Assembly: GCF_947498515.1 (NCBI RefSeq)
Contig: NZ_CANMKO010000001.1
Span: forward strand, 372,001 to 436,000
DNA from: an uncultured Pelagimonas sp.
GTDB lineage: Bacteria > Pseudomonadota > Alphaproteobacteria > Rhodobacterales > Rhodobacteraceae
Reading direction: 5' to 3'
DNA: 64,000 nt
In this document: one piece after another, positions 1-10,221 of the stretch
How positions within the stretch are numbered: the first letter of the stretch is position 1
Layout: the number at the start of each line of letters is the position of its first letter
Translations under genes and position numbers: made by a program
Notes under the pieces: generated by a model
Databases searched by the model: none
Told to the model about the DNA's origin: nothing
What the model saw: only the letters and a program-made list of their open reading frames with translations

Positions 1-2495
1 TCGATCGCCGAGGTACACATTTTGTGACGCAGGAGCGATTTTGGGGTCACCATGATGAGCGGTTTGCGGAACGAGCGGTGCAGCTGGCGACGCAGAATGT
101 GGAAGTAGTTCGCAGGTGTCGAACAATTCGCCACGATCCAGTTGTCCTGACCACACATCTGCAAGAAGCGTTCCAGGCGGGCCGAGCTGTGCTCAGGGCC
201 TTGGCCCTCAAAGCCATGTGGCAGCAGGCAAACAAGCCCGGACATCCGCAACCATTTGCTTTCACCAGAGCTGATGAACTGGTCAAACATGATCTGCGCA
301 CCGTTGGCAAAGTCACCAAACTGGGCTTCCCAAAGGGTCAGCGCATTTGGTTCCGCCAAGGAGTAGCCATATTCAAAGCCCAAAACCGCATATTCGGACA
401 GAGCCGAGTCGATGACCTCATAACGGGCCTGACCTTCGCGGATGTTGTTGAGCGGATAGTAACGCTCTTCGGTTTCTTGGTTCACAAGGCCCGAATGACG
501 TTGGCTAAAGGTGCCGCGGGTCGAATCCTGACCGGCAAGGCGGATCGGATACCCTTCGAGTTGCAACGAGCCAAAGGCCATCGCTTCGCCAGTAGCCCAG
601 TCAAACCCTTTGCCGCTATCAAACATTTTGGCACGGGTGTCCAAAAGGCGCCCAACGGTTTTGTGCAAGGGGAACCCATCCGGCGCGCGGGTCAGCGCAG
701 TGCCGATATCTTTGGCAGCCTCCGAGGAGATCGCGGTTTTGCCGCGCTGGTAATCACCCTCTTTGATCTTGTCCAAATGGCTCCAACGGCCGTCAAGCCA
801 ATCGGCTTTGTTGGGCTTAAAGACTTTGCCGGCCTCGAACTCTTCGTTCAGACGCGCCTGGAAGGCGGCCTTCATGTCTTCGATCTCACCCTCTGGGATA
901 AGGCCATCTTTGACCAGACGTTCCGTATAGAGCGACAGGGTGGTTTTGTGACTCTTGATCTGCTTGTACATGATCGGGTTGGTGAACATGGGCTCATCGC
1001 CCTCGTTGTGACCAAAACGACGGTAGCAGAAAATGTCGATGACAACGTCTTTGTGGAACTTCTGACGGAACTCGGTGGCCACTTTGGCGGCATGAACAAC
1101 CGCCTCTGGGTCATCGCCGTTCACGTGGAAGATCGGTGCTTCAACCACCAGTGCGTTATCGGTTGGATAGGGGCTGGAGCGACTAAAGTGTGGTGCCGTG
1201 GTGAACCCGATTTGGTTGTTCACAACGATATGCATGGTGCCGCCGGTTTTGTGACCGCGCAGACCCGACAGGGCAAAACACTCTGCCACAACACCCTGAC
1301 CGGCAAAGGCCGCGTCGCCGTGCAACAGGATCGGCATCACGCTGGTGCGTTCCGCATCGCCAAGCTGGTCTTGCTTGGCACGTACCTTACCAAGCACAAC
1401 CGGGTTCACCGCCTCAAGGTGTGAGGGGTTCGCGGTTAGCGACAGGTGCACATTGTTGCCGTCAAATTCACGGTCGCTTGACGCGCCGAGGTGGTATTTC
1501 ACATCGCCCGAACCATCAACATCATCGGGCTTAAAGCTGCCACCTTGGAATTCGTTGAAAATCGCCTTGTAGGGTTTCGCCATCACATTGGCGAGAACCG
1601 ACAAACGACCGCGGTGGGGCATGCCGATCACGATGTCTTTAACGCCAAGGTTGCCGCCGCGCTTAATGATTTGCTCCATCGCCGGGATGAGGCTTTCGCC
1701 GCCATCAAGACCAAAGCGTTTGGTGCCCATGTATTTGACGTGCAGGAATTTTTCGAAACCTTCGGCTTCGACCATCTTGTTCAGAATGGCCTTGCGCCCT
1801 TCGCGGGTGAACTGGATTTCCTTGCCAAACCCTTCGATCCGCTCCTTAAGCCAAGCGGCCTGTTCGGGATCAGAGATGTGCATGTATTGAAGCGCGAAGG
1901 TGCCGCAATAGGTGCGTTTCACGATCTCAACGATCTGGCGCATCGAGGCGATTTGAAGGCCCAAAACGTTGTCGATAAAGATCGGGCGATCCATGTCGGC
2001 ATCGGTGAAACCGTAGCTCTTCGGGTCAAGCTCAGGATGCGGGTCACGCCCGTGCAGGCCCAGCGGATCAAGATCAGCGGCAAGGTGGCCCCGGATACGA
2101 TAGGCGCGGATGATCATCAAGGCGCGGATACTGTCCAACACGGCGCGCTGGATCTGATCGTCGGTTAGCGCGACGCCCTTTTCCTCAGCCTTGGCAGCAA
2201 TCTTTTTGCCAGCTCCTTTGACCTCAGGGGCCGGTGCCCATTCGCCGGTCAACGCGGCGGTTAGATCATCATTGGGCTGTTGGGGCCAGTCGTTGCGCGC
2301 CCAGCTTGGCCCCTCGGCCTCGCGCTTGGCGTCCAACTCGGCATCACCGAGTTGACGGAAAAACTCCTGCCATGCCTGATCAACCGCATTCGGGTCGTCG
2401 GCATAACGGGCGTACATCTGCTCGAGATATTCCGCATTGTGCCCCTGCATAAAGCTGGAAGCATGAAAGAGGTCATTTGGGCTTTGATCGGTCAT
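1..2495 (-). CDS. sucA: 2-oxoglutarate dehydrogenase E1 component (3' end cut by window edge)
   Basis: Thiamine-diphosphate E1 subunit of the 2-oxoglutarate dehydrogenase complex, which decarboxylates 2-oxoglutarate and passes the succinyl group to the E2 lipoyl subunit (TCA cycle, cytoplasm). The minus frame is open from an ATG at 2495 to the left edge (about 831 codons; the family is near 985). The N-terminus reads MTDQSPNDLFHASSFMQGHN, the usual Rhodobacteraceae start, and the last visible residues include TPKSLLRH, a conserved C-terminal E1 motif. AGGA lies just upstream of the ATG. It follows sucC-sucD on the same strand with a 136-base gap containing a hairpin. The E2 gene would be expected beyond the left edge. 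Identity is secure. Confidence 0.95.
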   Translation of the reverse strand, partial: MTDQSPNDLFHASSFMQGHNAEYLEQMYARYADDPNAVDQAWQEFFRQLGDAELDAKREAEGPSWARNDWPQQPNDDLTAALTGEWAPAPEVKGAGKKIAAKAEEKGVALTDDQIQRAVLDSIRALMIIRAYRIRGHLAADLDPLGLHGRDPHPELDPKSYGFTDADMDRPIFIDNVLGLQIASMRQIVEIVKRTYCGTFALQYMHISDPEQAAWLKERIEGFGKEIQFTREGRKAILNKMVEAEGFEKFLHVKYMGTKRFGLDGGESLIPAMEQIIKRGGNLGVKDIVIGMPHRGRLSVLANVMAKPYKAIFNEFQGGSFKPDDVDGSGDVKYHLGASSDREFDGNNVHLSLTANPSHLEAVNPVVLGKVRAKQDQLGDAERTSVMPILLHGDAAFAGQGVVAECFALSGLRGHKTGGTMHIVVNNQIGFTTAPHFSRSSPYPTDNALVVEAPIFHVNGDDPEAVVHAAKVATEFRQKFHKDVVIDIFCYRRFGHNEGDEPMFTNPIMYKQIKSHKTTLSLYTERLVKDGLIPEGEIEDMKAAFQARLNEEFEAGKVFKPNKADWLDGRWSHLDKIKEGDYQRGKTAISSEAAKDIGTALTRAPDGFPLHKTVGRLLDTRAKMFDSGKGFDWATGEAMAFGSLQLEGYPIRLAGQDSTRGTFSQRHSGLVNQETEERYYPLNNIREGQARYEVIDSALSEYAVLGFEYGYSLAEPNALTLWEAQFGDFANGAQIMFDQFISSGESKWLRMSGLVCLLPHGFEGQGPEHSSARLERFLQMCGQDNWIVANCSTPANYFHILRRQLHRSFRKPLIMVTPKSLLRHKMCTSAI

Positions 2496-2584
2496 TCTAT
2501 GCGTCCTTTTCGTCGACCCTTGAAGACTTGAGAGCGGCACTCGTTCTGACAAGTGCCTGTCACAAGGCTGTTATGTGTGGCGAG

Positions 2585-2605
2585 GGCCGGGCGTTATGCC
2601 CGGCC
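2585..2605 (-). other. Intergenic hairpin between sucD and sucA
   Basis: A perfect 8-bp stem (GGCCGGGC / GCCCGGCC) with a 5-base loop lies between the sucD stop and the sucA start. No T-run follows it, so it is not a classical terminator. It could be an RNA-stability or processing element that sets the sucD:sucA ratio, which is inference. Confidence 0.5.
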
Positions 2606-2631
2606 TGCACCATGTCTTATAGCCAAATGGC

Positions 2632-3513
2632 TTAACCGATTGCTTTCAAAACGGCTTCGCCAAGTGTGGCGGGGCTGTCGGCAACAACGATACCAGCGGA
2701 TTTCATCGCTTCAATCTTGTCTTCGGCACCACCTTTGCCACCGGCAACAATCGCGCCAGCGTGGCCCATGCGGCGGCCGGGAGGGGCCGTGCGACCAGCG
2801 ATAAAGCCAGCCGTTGGTTTCCAACGACCTTTTTTGCGCTGCTCAGCAAGGAACTCAGCGGCTTCTTCTTCTGCAGAGCCACCGATTTCACCGATCATGA
2901 TCATCGAATGCGTCTCATCATCGTCAAGGAACATGTCCAAAACGTCGATATGCTCGGTGCCTTTGATTGGGTCACCGCCGATGCCAACGGCTGTCGACTG
3001 GCCCAGACCAATATCAGCAGTCTGCTTAACCGCTTCGTAAGTCAGGGTGCCGGAGCGCGACACAACACCAACGCTGCCGCGCTTGTGGATGTGGCCGGGC
3101 ATGATGCCGATTTTGCAGGCATCTGGCGTGATGATGCCGGGGCAGTTGGGGCCGATCAGACGGCTTGTGCTGTCTTCCAGCGCGCGTTTCACACGCATCA
3201 TGTCGAGCACCGGAATGCCTTCGGTGATGCAAACGATAAGCTCCATCTCGGCGTCGATCGCTTCGAGGATCGAATCCGCCGCGAAGGGAGGAGGCACATA
3301 GATGACAGAAGCATTGGCTTCGGTCGCGGCCTTGGCTTCGTGCACACTATCAAAAACCGGCAGACCCAAATGGGAATTGCCGCCTTTGCCCGGTGTTACG
3401 CCGCCGACCATCTTGGTGCCATAGGCGATGGCCTGTTCAGAGTGGAATGTGCCCTGCGAGCCGGTGAGGCCCTGACAGATCACTTTGGTGTTTTCGTCTA
3501 CGAGGATTGCCAT
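2632..3513 (-). CDS. sucD: Succinate--CoA ligase, alpha subunit
   Basis: Alpha subunit of succinyl-CoA synthetase, which interconverts succinyl-CoA and succinate with nucleotide triphosphate formation. At 293 aa it has the normal family length. Visible signatures are the N-terminal CoA-binding Rossmann region ([10 protein letters not shown], about residues 16-24), SRSGTLTYE near 152-160 and the phospho-histidine segment [10 protein letters not shown] with His251. It starts 5 bases downstream of sucC, so the two are co-transcribed and probably translationally linked. Stoichiometric expression with the beta subunit is expected. Confidence 0.97.
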   Translation of the reverse strand: MAILVDENTKVICQGLTGSQGTFHSEQAIAYGTKMVGGVTPGKGGNSHLGLPVFDSVHEAKAATEANASVIYVPPPFAADSILEAIDAEMELIVCITEGIPVLDMMRVKRALEDSTSRLIGPNCPGIITPDACKIGIMPGHIHKRGSVGVVSRSGTLTYEAVKQTADIGLGQSTAVGIGGDPIKGTEHIDVLDMFLDDDETHSMIMIGEIGGSAEEEAAEFLAEQRKKGRWKPTAGFIAGRTAPPGRRMGHAGAIVAGGKGGAEDKIEAMKSAGIVVADSPATLGEAVLKAIG

Positions 3514-3518
3514 GTGTC

Positions 3519-4712
3519 TTAGCCCTTAACCGCTTTAACGATTTTTTCTGCACCGTCCGACAGGTTGTCGGCCGCAATAACGTTTAGGCCCGAGCCGTTG
3601 ATGATGGCCTTGCCTTCGTCAACATTGGTACCTTCGAGACGGACAACAAGCGGAACCTGCAAGCCGACTTCTTTGACGGCCGCAACAACGCCCTCAGCAA
3701 TCACATCACAACGCATGATGCCGCCAAAGATGTTGACCAAGATGCCTTTGACGTTGTCGTCGCTGGTGATGATCTTGAACGCTTCGGTCACTTTCTCTTT
3801 GGTGGCACCGCCGCCAACATCAAGGAAGTTCGCAGGCTCAGCACCGTAGAGTTTGATGATGTCCATGGTGGCCATCGCAAGACCCGCGCCGTTCACCATA
3901 CAACCGATTTCACCGTCAAGCGCGATGTAGTTCAGGTCGTATTTGGACGCTTCGAGTTCCTTGGAATCTTCCTCGGTCTCGTCGCGCAGCTCGGCGATAT
4001 CTGGGTGGCGGTAGGTGGCGTTGCCGTCAAAACCAACCTTGGCGTCAAGAACCTTGAGCGAGCCGCCCGGCATGACGATCAGCGGGTTGATCTCAAGCAT
4101 CTCCATGTCTTTTTCCATGAAGGCTTTGTAGAGGATGCCCATCAGCTTGACGCATTCCTTAACCTGAGCGCCCTTGAGGCCCAAAGAGAAGGCAACGCGA
4201 CGGCCGTGGAACGGCTGGTAACCGGTGGCCGGATCAACCGAGAAGGACAGAATTTTCTCAGGGGTGCTTGCCGCGACCTCTTCGATGTCCATGCCGCCTT
4301 CGGTCGAGCAAACGAACGAGACGCGCGATGTTTGACGATCAACGAGCAGAGCAAGGTACAGCTCGCGGTCAATGTCGGAACCGTCTTCGATGTAGATGCG
4401 GTTGACCTGCTTGCCCGCTGGGCCGGTCTGATGCGTGACCAATGTGCGGCCCAGCATCTTTTGCGCTTCTTCAGCGGCTTCTTGAACAGACTTGGCAAGG
4501 CGTACACCGCCTTTGTCACCGGCGTCGGCTTCTTTGAAGGTGCCTTTGCCGCGACCACCTGCGTGGATCTGCGCTTTGACAACCCAAAGTGGGCCGTCCA
4601 TTTCGCCGGCGGCGGTTTTGGCGTCTTCCGCCTTCAGAACAACGCGACCGTCCGAGACTGGCGCCCCGTAGCTGCGCAGTAGCGCCTTGGCCTGATACTC
4701 GTGGATATTCAT
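3519..4712 (-). CDS. sucC: Succinate--CoA ligase (ADP-forming), beta subunit
   Basis: Nucleotide-binding beta subunit of succinyl-CoA synthetase, 397 aa, full length. The start MNIHEYQAK is the typical ATP-grasp beginning; [10 protein letters not shown] is the nucleotide-binding lysine/glycine region and [13 protein letters not shown] the conserved C-terminal motif. It is the first gene of the sucC-sucD-sucA run on the minus strand. The 220-base divergent gap to the glycosyltransferase carries three copies of the palindrome TGTGATCACA, two of them 21 bp apart, and probably holds its promoter. Confidence 0.97.
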   Translation of the reverse strand: MNIHEYQAKALLRSYGAPVSDGRVVLKAEDAKTAAGEMDGPLWVVKAQIHAGGRGKGTFKEADAGDKGGVRLAKSVQEAAEEAQKMLGRTLVTHQTGPAGKQVNRIYIEDGSDIDRELYLALLVDRQTSRVSFVCSTEGGMDIEEVAASTPEKILSFSVDPATGYQPFHGRRVAFSLGLKGAQVKECVKLMGILYKAFMEKDMEMLEINPLIVMPGGSLKVLDAKVGFDGNATYRHPDIAELRDETEEDSKELEASKYDLNYIALDGEIGCMVNGAGLAMATMDIIKLYGAEPANFLDVGGGATKEKVTEAFKIITSDDNVKGILVNIFGGIMRCDVIAEGVVAAVKEVGLQVPLVVRLEGTNVDEGKAIINGSGLNVIAADNLSDGAEKIVKAVKG

Positions 4713-4823
4713 GGGATGGTATCCCCCGTTTTGCTGCGGTTTGCACTGGTTTAGGCTGGTCTAGCAGCAGGAGTTAAACGAAATTTTGCCGCAGGTAGCG
4801 ATTTAGGGCAAGTTTTCGACATT

Positions 4824-4854
4824 TGTGATCACACTTTTTGAACCTGTGATCACA
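4824..4854. promoter_or_regulatory. Tandem TGTGATCACA palindromes upstream of sucCD-sucA
   Basis: Two identical 10-bp perfect palindromes, TGTGATCACA, sit at 4824-4833 and 4845-4854, 21 bp apart start to start (two helical turns). They lie 111-142 bp upstream of the sucC ATG. An equivalent pair with the same 21-bp phasing is upstream of sdhC. This layout suggests side-by-side dimers of one regulator. The regulator is not identifiable from this window. Confidence 0.7.
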
Positions 4855-4902
4855 AGTTAAAAATATGTTAGCGCTTGGCAGGGAATCAACGGGCGATTAG
4901 CC

Positions 4903-4912
4903 TGTGATCACA
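4903..4912. promoter_or_regulatory. Third TGTGATCACA palindrome, next to the glycosyltransferase start
   Basis: A third exact copy of TGTGATCACA lies 18 bp before the glycosyltransferase ATG at 4931 and 58 bp from the second copy of the pair. It could extend control of the suc promoter or act on the divergent gene. Function is inferred from identity with the neighbouring copies only. Confidence 0.5.
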
Positions 4913-4930
4913 ATGCAGGCAGGAGGTAGA

Positions 4931-5959
4931 ATGAAAGAGCTGACTTGGGGGATCGTTATGACGGTCAAAGAGCCCCGCGCCCTGCTTTTGTCCAACCTGG
5001 CTTGGCATTTGGGCACAGGTGCCCATGAGATACATGTTTATCTCGACAATCCGAATGATCCGATTGCGGCCGAATTGCAAGTGATGCCAGGCCTGCGTGT
5101 GACCCGCTGCGACAAATCGCATTGGCGCGACGTCGCTCCGGTCAAGCGCAAGCCTGCGACCATCCGCCGCCGTCAGGCGCTCAACGCAAATCATGCTTTG
5201 AAACGTTGTAGCTGTGATTGGTTGATCCATATGGATGCGGATGAGTTTTTGATTCAATCGCGGCCCTTGGGTCAGGAACTGGCCTATGTCGCAGAACTGA
5301 ATTGCGAGCTGTCCTTTTCACCCGCCGAGCGGATTTTTGTCGCCGGAGAGCCGCAAGAGACCTTCTTTTCCGGTCTGTTCCGCACCTCGACCAAAGGGTT
5401 GAACCGGCGTCAGGATGGGGTGATCAACGATCAGATCATCTTTGGCGATCACTTCCCCTTGCTTGTGCATGGGATGCTGGGCCACTCCGCCGGAAAATGC
5501 GCTGTGCCGCGCGGGCAAGATTACGAAATCGGCATCCATTGGGCCTATCGCGGCAAGGATCGCAATCGGGCTGTGCGGTACAACTCCACGTCGACGCGGA
5601 TTTTGCATTTTGATGGGCTGACGCCGCTCAACTGGCTGATGAAACTGCTGCGCTATGCCGATTACGACCCGTCCGAACTCTCCATCGCCGCCCACCGCCG
5701 CGCCCAGATCGAAATCATGAGTGACATCGCCAAGGACCCCAAGGCAATCGTGGAATTTCATGCCGAGATGAAGGAATTTGACGCCGCGCGCCTAGATCGG
5801 CTGCGCGGCTTTGGGTTGCTTTTGGAAGAGCGATTTGACCCGCGCTCGGTTATTCGCGATGTTTTGGGTGAGGTGCCGGACCTAAGCCCGACCCCCTTTG
5901 ATCGCGACTTGATTGCCGCCAATCCTAAACTTGCCGAATTGGTCCAAGATCAAAACTAA
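4931..5959 (+). CDS. Family 2-type glycosyltransferase
   Basis: Predicted cytoplasmic glycosyltransferase of the Glyco_tranf_2_4-like group often found in Rhodobacteraceae, 342 aa. The acidic motif MDADEF at residues 101-106 is the probable DxD-type metal/nucleotide-sugar site, and the N-terminal GIVMTVKEP segment begins the GT-A fold. I chose the ATG at 4931 because AGGAGG sits at 4921-4926; an in-frame GTG at 4904 lies inside the palindrome. It is divergent from sucC and convergent with the next gene. Donor and acceptor sugars cannot be told. Confidence 0.8.
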   Translation: MKELTWGIVMTVKEPRALLLSNLAWHLGTGAHEIHVYLDNPNDPIAAELQVMPGLRVTRCDKSHWRDVAPVKRKPATIRRRQALNANHALKRCSCDWLIHMDADEFLIQSRPLGQELAYVAELNCELSFSPAERIFVAGEPQETFFSGLFRTSTKGLNRRQDGVINDQIIFGDHFPLLVHGMLGHSAGKCAVPRGQDYEIGIHWAYRGKDRNRAVRYNSTSTRILHFDGLTPLNWLMKLLRYADYDPSELSIAAHRRAQIEIMSDIAKDPKAIVEFHAEMKEFDAARLDRLRGFGLLLEERFDPRSVIRDVLGEVPDLSPTPFDRDLIAANPKLAELVQDQN

Positions 5960-5977
5960 GTTTAGCGCACCAGCCGC

Positions 5978-7450
5978 TTAATTGAAAAACAAAGCAAAGC
6001 TTCCGGCGCGGCCTTGCGTCAACCGTTTAAATGCGCGCCAGCTTTGGTCGGTGATGCTTGGCCCTTTGGCGGCATATTTATACGCGCCGCGCCCATGCAG
6101 CCATTCCAGTAAATCCAACGGAGCGGGGTCGTCGAAATAGGCCGCGACATTGAGTTTCAAACCGTCGGGGAGGTTGGGCATGTTGACCAAAAGCTGCCCG
6201 TTCATCACCGCATCGGCATCCGCCAAAATACGTTGCCACGCCCGCGCGGTTTCGGCGTTGACTGTTAGGCCAAGAGCCGAGGTTTGATTTGGGTTTGGAA
6301 TCCATTCCCGCGTATTATCCGTCTCCAATGACACAGCCTCCCAAAACTTGGTATTATGCGCGATCATCGCACGCCAGTGTTCGCGCACTGCATGAACCCG
6401 TTCCACATCGGGTTGCTGACGCAAACTGTGCAAAAAGATATAAATAGCGTCCCATTCGCTCGCTCCGATAAACTGGTTAACATGCATGGATGGCGTGTCG
6501 TCCAGTTTGGCTCGCGCCGCTCTGATTTCCCCACGCAGTAGGGCTGCTGATGCGCGCAAAGCCCGAATTTGATCCCACAAATCCGTCTTAGCTTCACTAA
6601 TTGGCTCCTGCTGTCGTTTGAACTCTGCCTTTTCCTCTGGATTATCGCTTGACCGAATTTTCTTTCCCAAGTCGGATATTTGGTTACTGAGCGTGGTTCT
6701 TTTTGCCTCCAATAGCGCAATCTGCGCTTCAATCTCATTTAACTTGGCTTGAAGGGTACCGATCTCGGCTTTCACGACTGCGGGATCATAGAAATTTGAA
6801 ATCGAAGGCGCATTTTCTAATGCTGCTCGGTCTGTTGCAAGCCCAGCAATGCTTTCGCTCGGATCAAACGCCAATATGGCATTCCCGACGCCGGACAAAA
6901 GATGCGTATAGGCCAAGAGCCATTCGGCGTCCGCCTCGTCAAAGCGCACGGTGATCGCGTCTTGCGGCATGCTATCCGCACCGCGCCCCAAAACCGCCGG
7001 GGCCAGCAATGCAAAAACGCCTTCGCCTTGATCGTGCCGTCCGTTGTCATTCACGTCGAGCCAAAGCTCATTGATCGTCATGTCAAAAGGCTGCGCGTCG
7101 GCGTTTTCTAATGTCGTCCGCGCTATCGCAAGATTGGCAACAAGGGTCTTGGTGATGTCCGCCAGCGTGTTTGGCGACGCCTGTTCCGGTGTTGGGTTTT
7201 GTTCGGGAAGGCCTAGCCGAAAAACCGGAAGGGTGCGGATTGAGCGGCCAAAACCATAGGTGTAGCGCGCCTGCAATGCAGTTTCGACCGCCCGAAGCGT
7301 TTGCATCATCCCCAGTTCAAACCCTTGTGACGCATCCGTTGCCTGAAGCGTAGAAATGCGGGTGGTTAGGCTGGGGCTTTGTTCGGCAAGTGCGGTGGTC
7401 GCACCGGCCGCTAGCCCAATAGAAAAAACTAAGGTTTTGAAATAGGACAC
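5978..7450 (-). CDS. Secreted protein of unknown function with coiled coil
   Basis: I do not recognise this family. It is about 490 aa with an N-terminal signal peptide (hydrophobic stretch TLVFSIGLAAGATTALA with Ala cleavage region), so it is probably periplasmic or exported. An acidic segment, DVNDNGRHDQGE, resembles an EF-hand or dockerin-type calcium loop. A Lys/Glu-rich helical region (AKLNEIEAQIALLEAKRTTL and on) is a likely coiled coil of about 80 residues. I prefer the GTG start at 7450 because AGGGAG lies 6 bases upstream; an ATG at 7477 would add nine residues. It separates sucC from mdh, which in relatives are usually closer. Confidence 0.75.
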   Translation of the reverse strand: MSYFKTLVFSIGLAAGATTALAEQSPSLTTRISTLQATDASQGFELGMMQTLRAVETALQARYTYGFGRSIRTLPVFRLGLPEQNPTPEQASPNTLADITKTLVANLAIARTTLENADAQPFDMTINELWLDVNDNGRHDQGEGVFALLAPAVLGRGADSMPQDAITVRFDEADAEWLLAYTHLLSGVGNAILAFDPSESIAGLATDRAALENAPSISNFYDPAVVKAEIGTLQAKLNEIEAQIALLEAKRTTLSNQISDLGKKIRSSDNPEEKAEFKRQQEPISEAKTDLWDQIRALRASAALLRGEIRAARAKLDDTPSMHVNQFIGASEWDAIYIFLHSLRQQPDVERVHAVREHWRAMIAHNTKFWEAVSLETDNTREWIPNPNQTSALGLTVNAETARAWQRILADADAVMNGQLLVNMPNLPDGLKLNVAAYFDDPAPLDLLEWLHGRGAYKYAAKGPSITDQSWRAFKRLTQGRAGSFALFFN

Positions 7451-7535
7451 CAAAAACTCCCTACAGAAAATGAACATTGTTCGTAAAAGATTGTGCCTCG
7501 CCTAGATTAAACAACCTGACAAGAGTGTCCGCCAC

Positions 7536-7568
7536 AAAAAAAGGGGCGCGCCGATGATGGCACGCCCC
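7536..7568 (-). terminator. Rho-independent terminator after mdh
   Basis: On the minus strand a 10-bp stem (GGGGCGTGCC / GGCGCGCCCC, one G-U pair) with a 6-base loop is followed by seven T. It lies 25 bases past the mdh stop, so mdh transcription should end here rather than continue toward sucC. Confidence 0.9.
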
Positions 7569-7592
7569 GTGTTCGTTTGCTGTTTCTGTGGC

Positions 7593-8570
<978 letters not shown>

Positions 8571-8724
8571 TTACGTGAATTTTGCCGAGTGGGTAAGCCT
8601 TTACGCCGCTTCGCGCAAGGGTGCTGCGTTGCGGCGTGTGCGCGCGGTCTGGCGATAGCCGGTCTGTTATTGCGTCAATTTTCACGATAAAGCTATGTAT
8701 TAGCACATGTTTGAGGAGACAAAG

Positions 8725-9480
8725 GTGGAGCTTTTCTCCCTGTCGGTTTTTGCAGTCACAATTCCTGCGGTGGTCTTTGCCGGGGTGTCAAAGGGCGGAT
8801 TCGGGTCCGGCGTGGCCTTTGCAAGCTCATCGATTCTGGCCTTGATCATTGATCCCGCTTTGGCGGTTGCATTGATGTTGCCGCTGTTGATGTTGATCGA
8901 CGTTGCATCGCTGCCAACCTATTGGAAAAAGTGGGATTGGCCAGCGGCCAAGGTGCTCATGATTGGTGCGGTTCCGGGCACCTTTATGGGCGCGTATTTC
9001 TTTTCAATCGCCAATCCAGACATGATCCGCATGGTGATTGGTTTGGTCTGTGTGTTCTTTGTTCTGTGGCAAGCCGCGCAGAAATACGGGCTAATCCGCC
9101 TACGCGAGGCGCGATTCGGGACCAAAACGGGTTTGATTTCGGGGGTCGCCCTTGGGTTCACCAGTTTTGTCAGCCACGCCGGCGGGCCAGCGGCGGCGGT
9201 CTATTTGCTGGGGCAGGGCCTTAGCAAAGGCACTTATCAGGCCACAACGGTTCTGGTGTTTTGGGCGGTCAACTTCTTCAAAGCTGGGTTCTATGCCTCA
9301 ATGGGCATCTTCACCCGCGAGACGCTTTTGTTGGATTTGGCTTTAATCCCATTTGCCTTGATCGGCACTTGGATCGGCATCCGGGCCCATGATTATGTCT
9401 CGGACCGGGTATTTTTCGGAATAACCTATGTGGCCCTGACATTTACCGGGGCCAAATTGGTTTGGGATGCTCTGACGTAA
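8725..9480 (+). CDS. TauE/SafE-family membrane transporter
   Basis: Predicted inner-membrane anion exporter of the sulfite exporter TauE/SafE family, about 251 aa with roughly eight hydrophobic segments. The N-terminal FAGVSKGGFGSG and the mid-protein GFTSFVSHAGGPAAAVY are the two characteristic half-repeats. I chose the GTG at 8725 because GAGGAG at 8713-8718 is correctly spaced; an ATG at 8707 is the alternative. It is divergent from mdh and convergent with the next gene. The substrate (sulfite, sulfoacetate or another organic anion) cannot be deduced. Confidence 0.88.
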   Translation: MELFSLSVFAVTIPAVVFAGVSKGGFGSGVAFASSSILALIIDPALAVALMLPLLMLIDVASLPTYWKKWDWPAAKVLMIGAVPGTFMGAYFFSIANPDMIRMVIGLVCVFFVLWQAAQKYGLIRLREARFGTKTGLISGVALGFTSFVSHAGGPAAAVYLLGQGLSKGTYQATTVLVFWAVNFFKAGFYASMGIFTRETLLLDLALIPFALIGTWIGIRAHDYVSDRVFFGITYVALTFTGAKLVWDALT

Positions 9481-9578
9481 CGAACCGATTGGCGATGTTA
9501 TCGTCTTGGGCAACCCCCGTTGTTTCGGAGGTGGGGCAGGACGCGTGGCCGCGCCCCTGTCCGAAAGGTTCGGCTTGA

Positions 9579-9899
9579 CTAGGCTGGATCACCTTGAGGA
9601 GGAAGCGCTTCTGCAAGTTCTTCAAAGGCTTGGCCACTGGCAACCAGACAGGTGACACCATTCGCCATGGTTACGGTGATGGTCCATGATCCGCTATCAA
9701 CCGATGCAAAAACTTCCATCACGGCATTGTTGCTTCCCAAACCCATGCTTTGGCGGGTTTCGCCGTATTTGATCGCCAAACGTTCGACCACTTTGTCACG
9801 CGGGGCACAGTTTTGTGCACCTTGTGCTTCTACCAATGTTGCTGCGCCCAGAAACAGACCCGCGCTCAGCATCGCAACCTTTGCAAATTTCTCCGTCAT
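9579..9899 (-). CDS. Small periplasmic protein of unknown function
   Basis: The 106-aa product starts with a signal peptide (KVAMLSAGLFLGAATLVEAQG) and continues with a short conserved-looking domain containing two cysteines (NCAPRD and VTCLVASG) that may form a disulfide. The start at 9899 is set by AAAGGTG just upstream; a longer open frame to 10229 lacks such support and would bury the signal peptide. No function is recognised. It is divergent from the malyl-CoA lyase-like gene. Confidence 0.75.
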   Translation of the reverse strand: MTEKFAKVAMLSAGLFLGAATLVEAQGAQNCAPRDKVVERLAIKYGETRQSMGLGSNNAVMEVFASVDSGSWTITVTMANGVTCLVASGQAFEELAEALPPQGDPA

Positions 9900-10221
9900 A
9901 GTGTCACCTTTCGGCTTGGCTCCGGGCAGTCGCATCTTTGGCGTTGCCCGAGGCCGGATGAAGTCCCCTCGTTCAAGGTGGCGGTCCTGTTGCGGAGCCG
10001 CCGCAGCCGCTTTTGTCGGCATGAGGATCAGTTTCTGTGTGAGCCGCCAAAAAAAGGTTAACGCGGCGCGCGTTGCCTCAAATGCAACGTAAATGCTACA
10101 TCCTCCGCTCGTCTTTGCGTCACTTTTCTGCACTGCGGCACATTTTCCCTTGAACATTTCCGCTAAAACGGGCCATCTGCGCGCAAGATTATTACTCACA
10201 GGTCTTCTAGGAGAGATTCTC
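9900..10221. other. Divergent intergenic region without a recognised gene
   Basis: This 322-base stretch separates the small periplasmic gene from the malyl-CoA lyase-like gene. I see ribosome-binding sites at both ends (AAAGGTG for the left gene, AGGAGA for the right gene) but no convincing ORF, RNA gene or repeat in between. Both promoters presumably lie here. Confidence 0.5.

Noticed and set aside
24-1424. Long plus-strand open frame over sucA
   Set aside because: The opposite strand encodes a clear 2-oxoglutarate dehydrogenase with a conserved start and C-terminal motif; the plus frame is a shadow.
9580-9605. GGCTGGATCACCT, which looks like the 3' end of 16S rRNA
   Set aside because: It is the coding sequence for the C-terminus of the small periplasmic protein gene; no rRNA flank matches.
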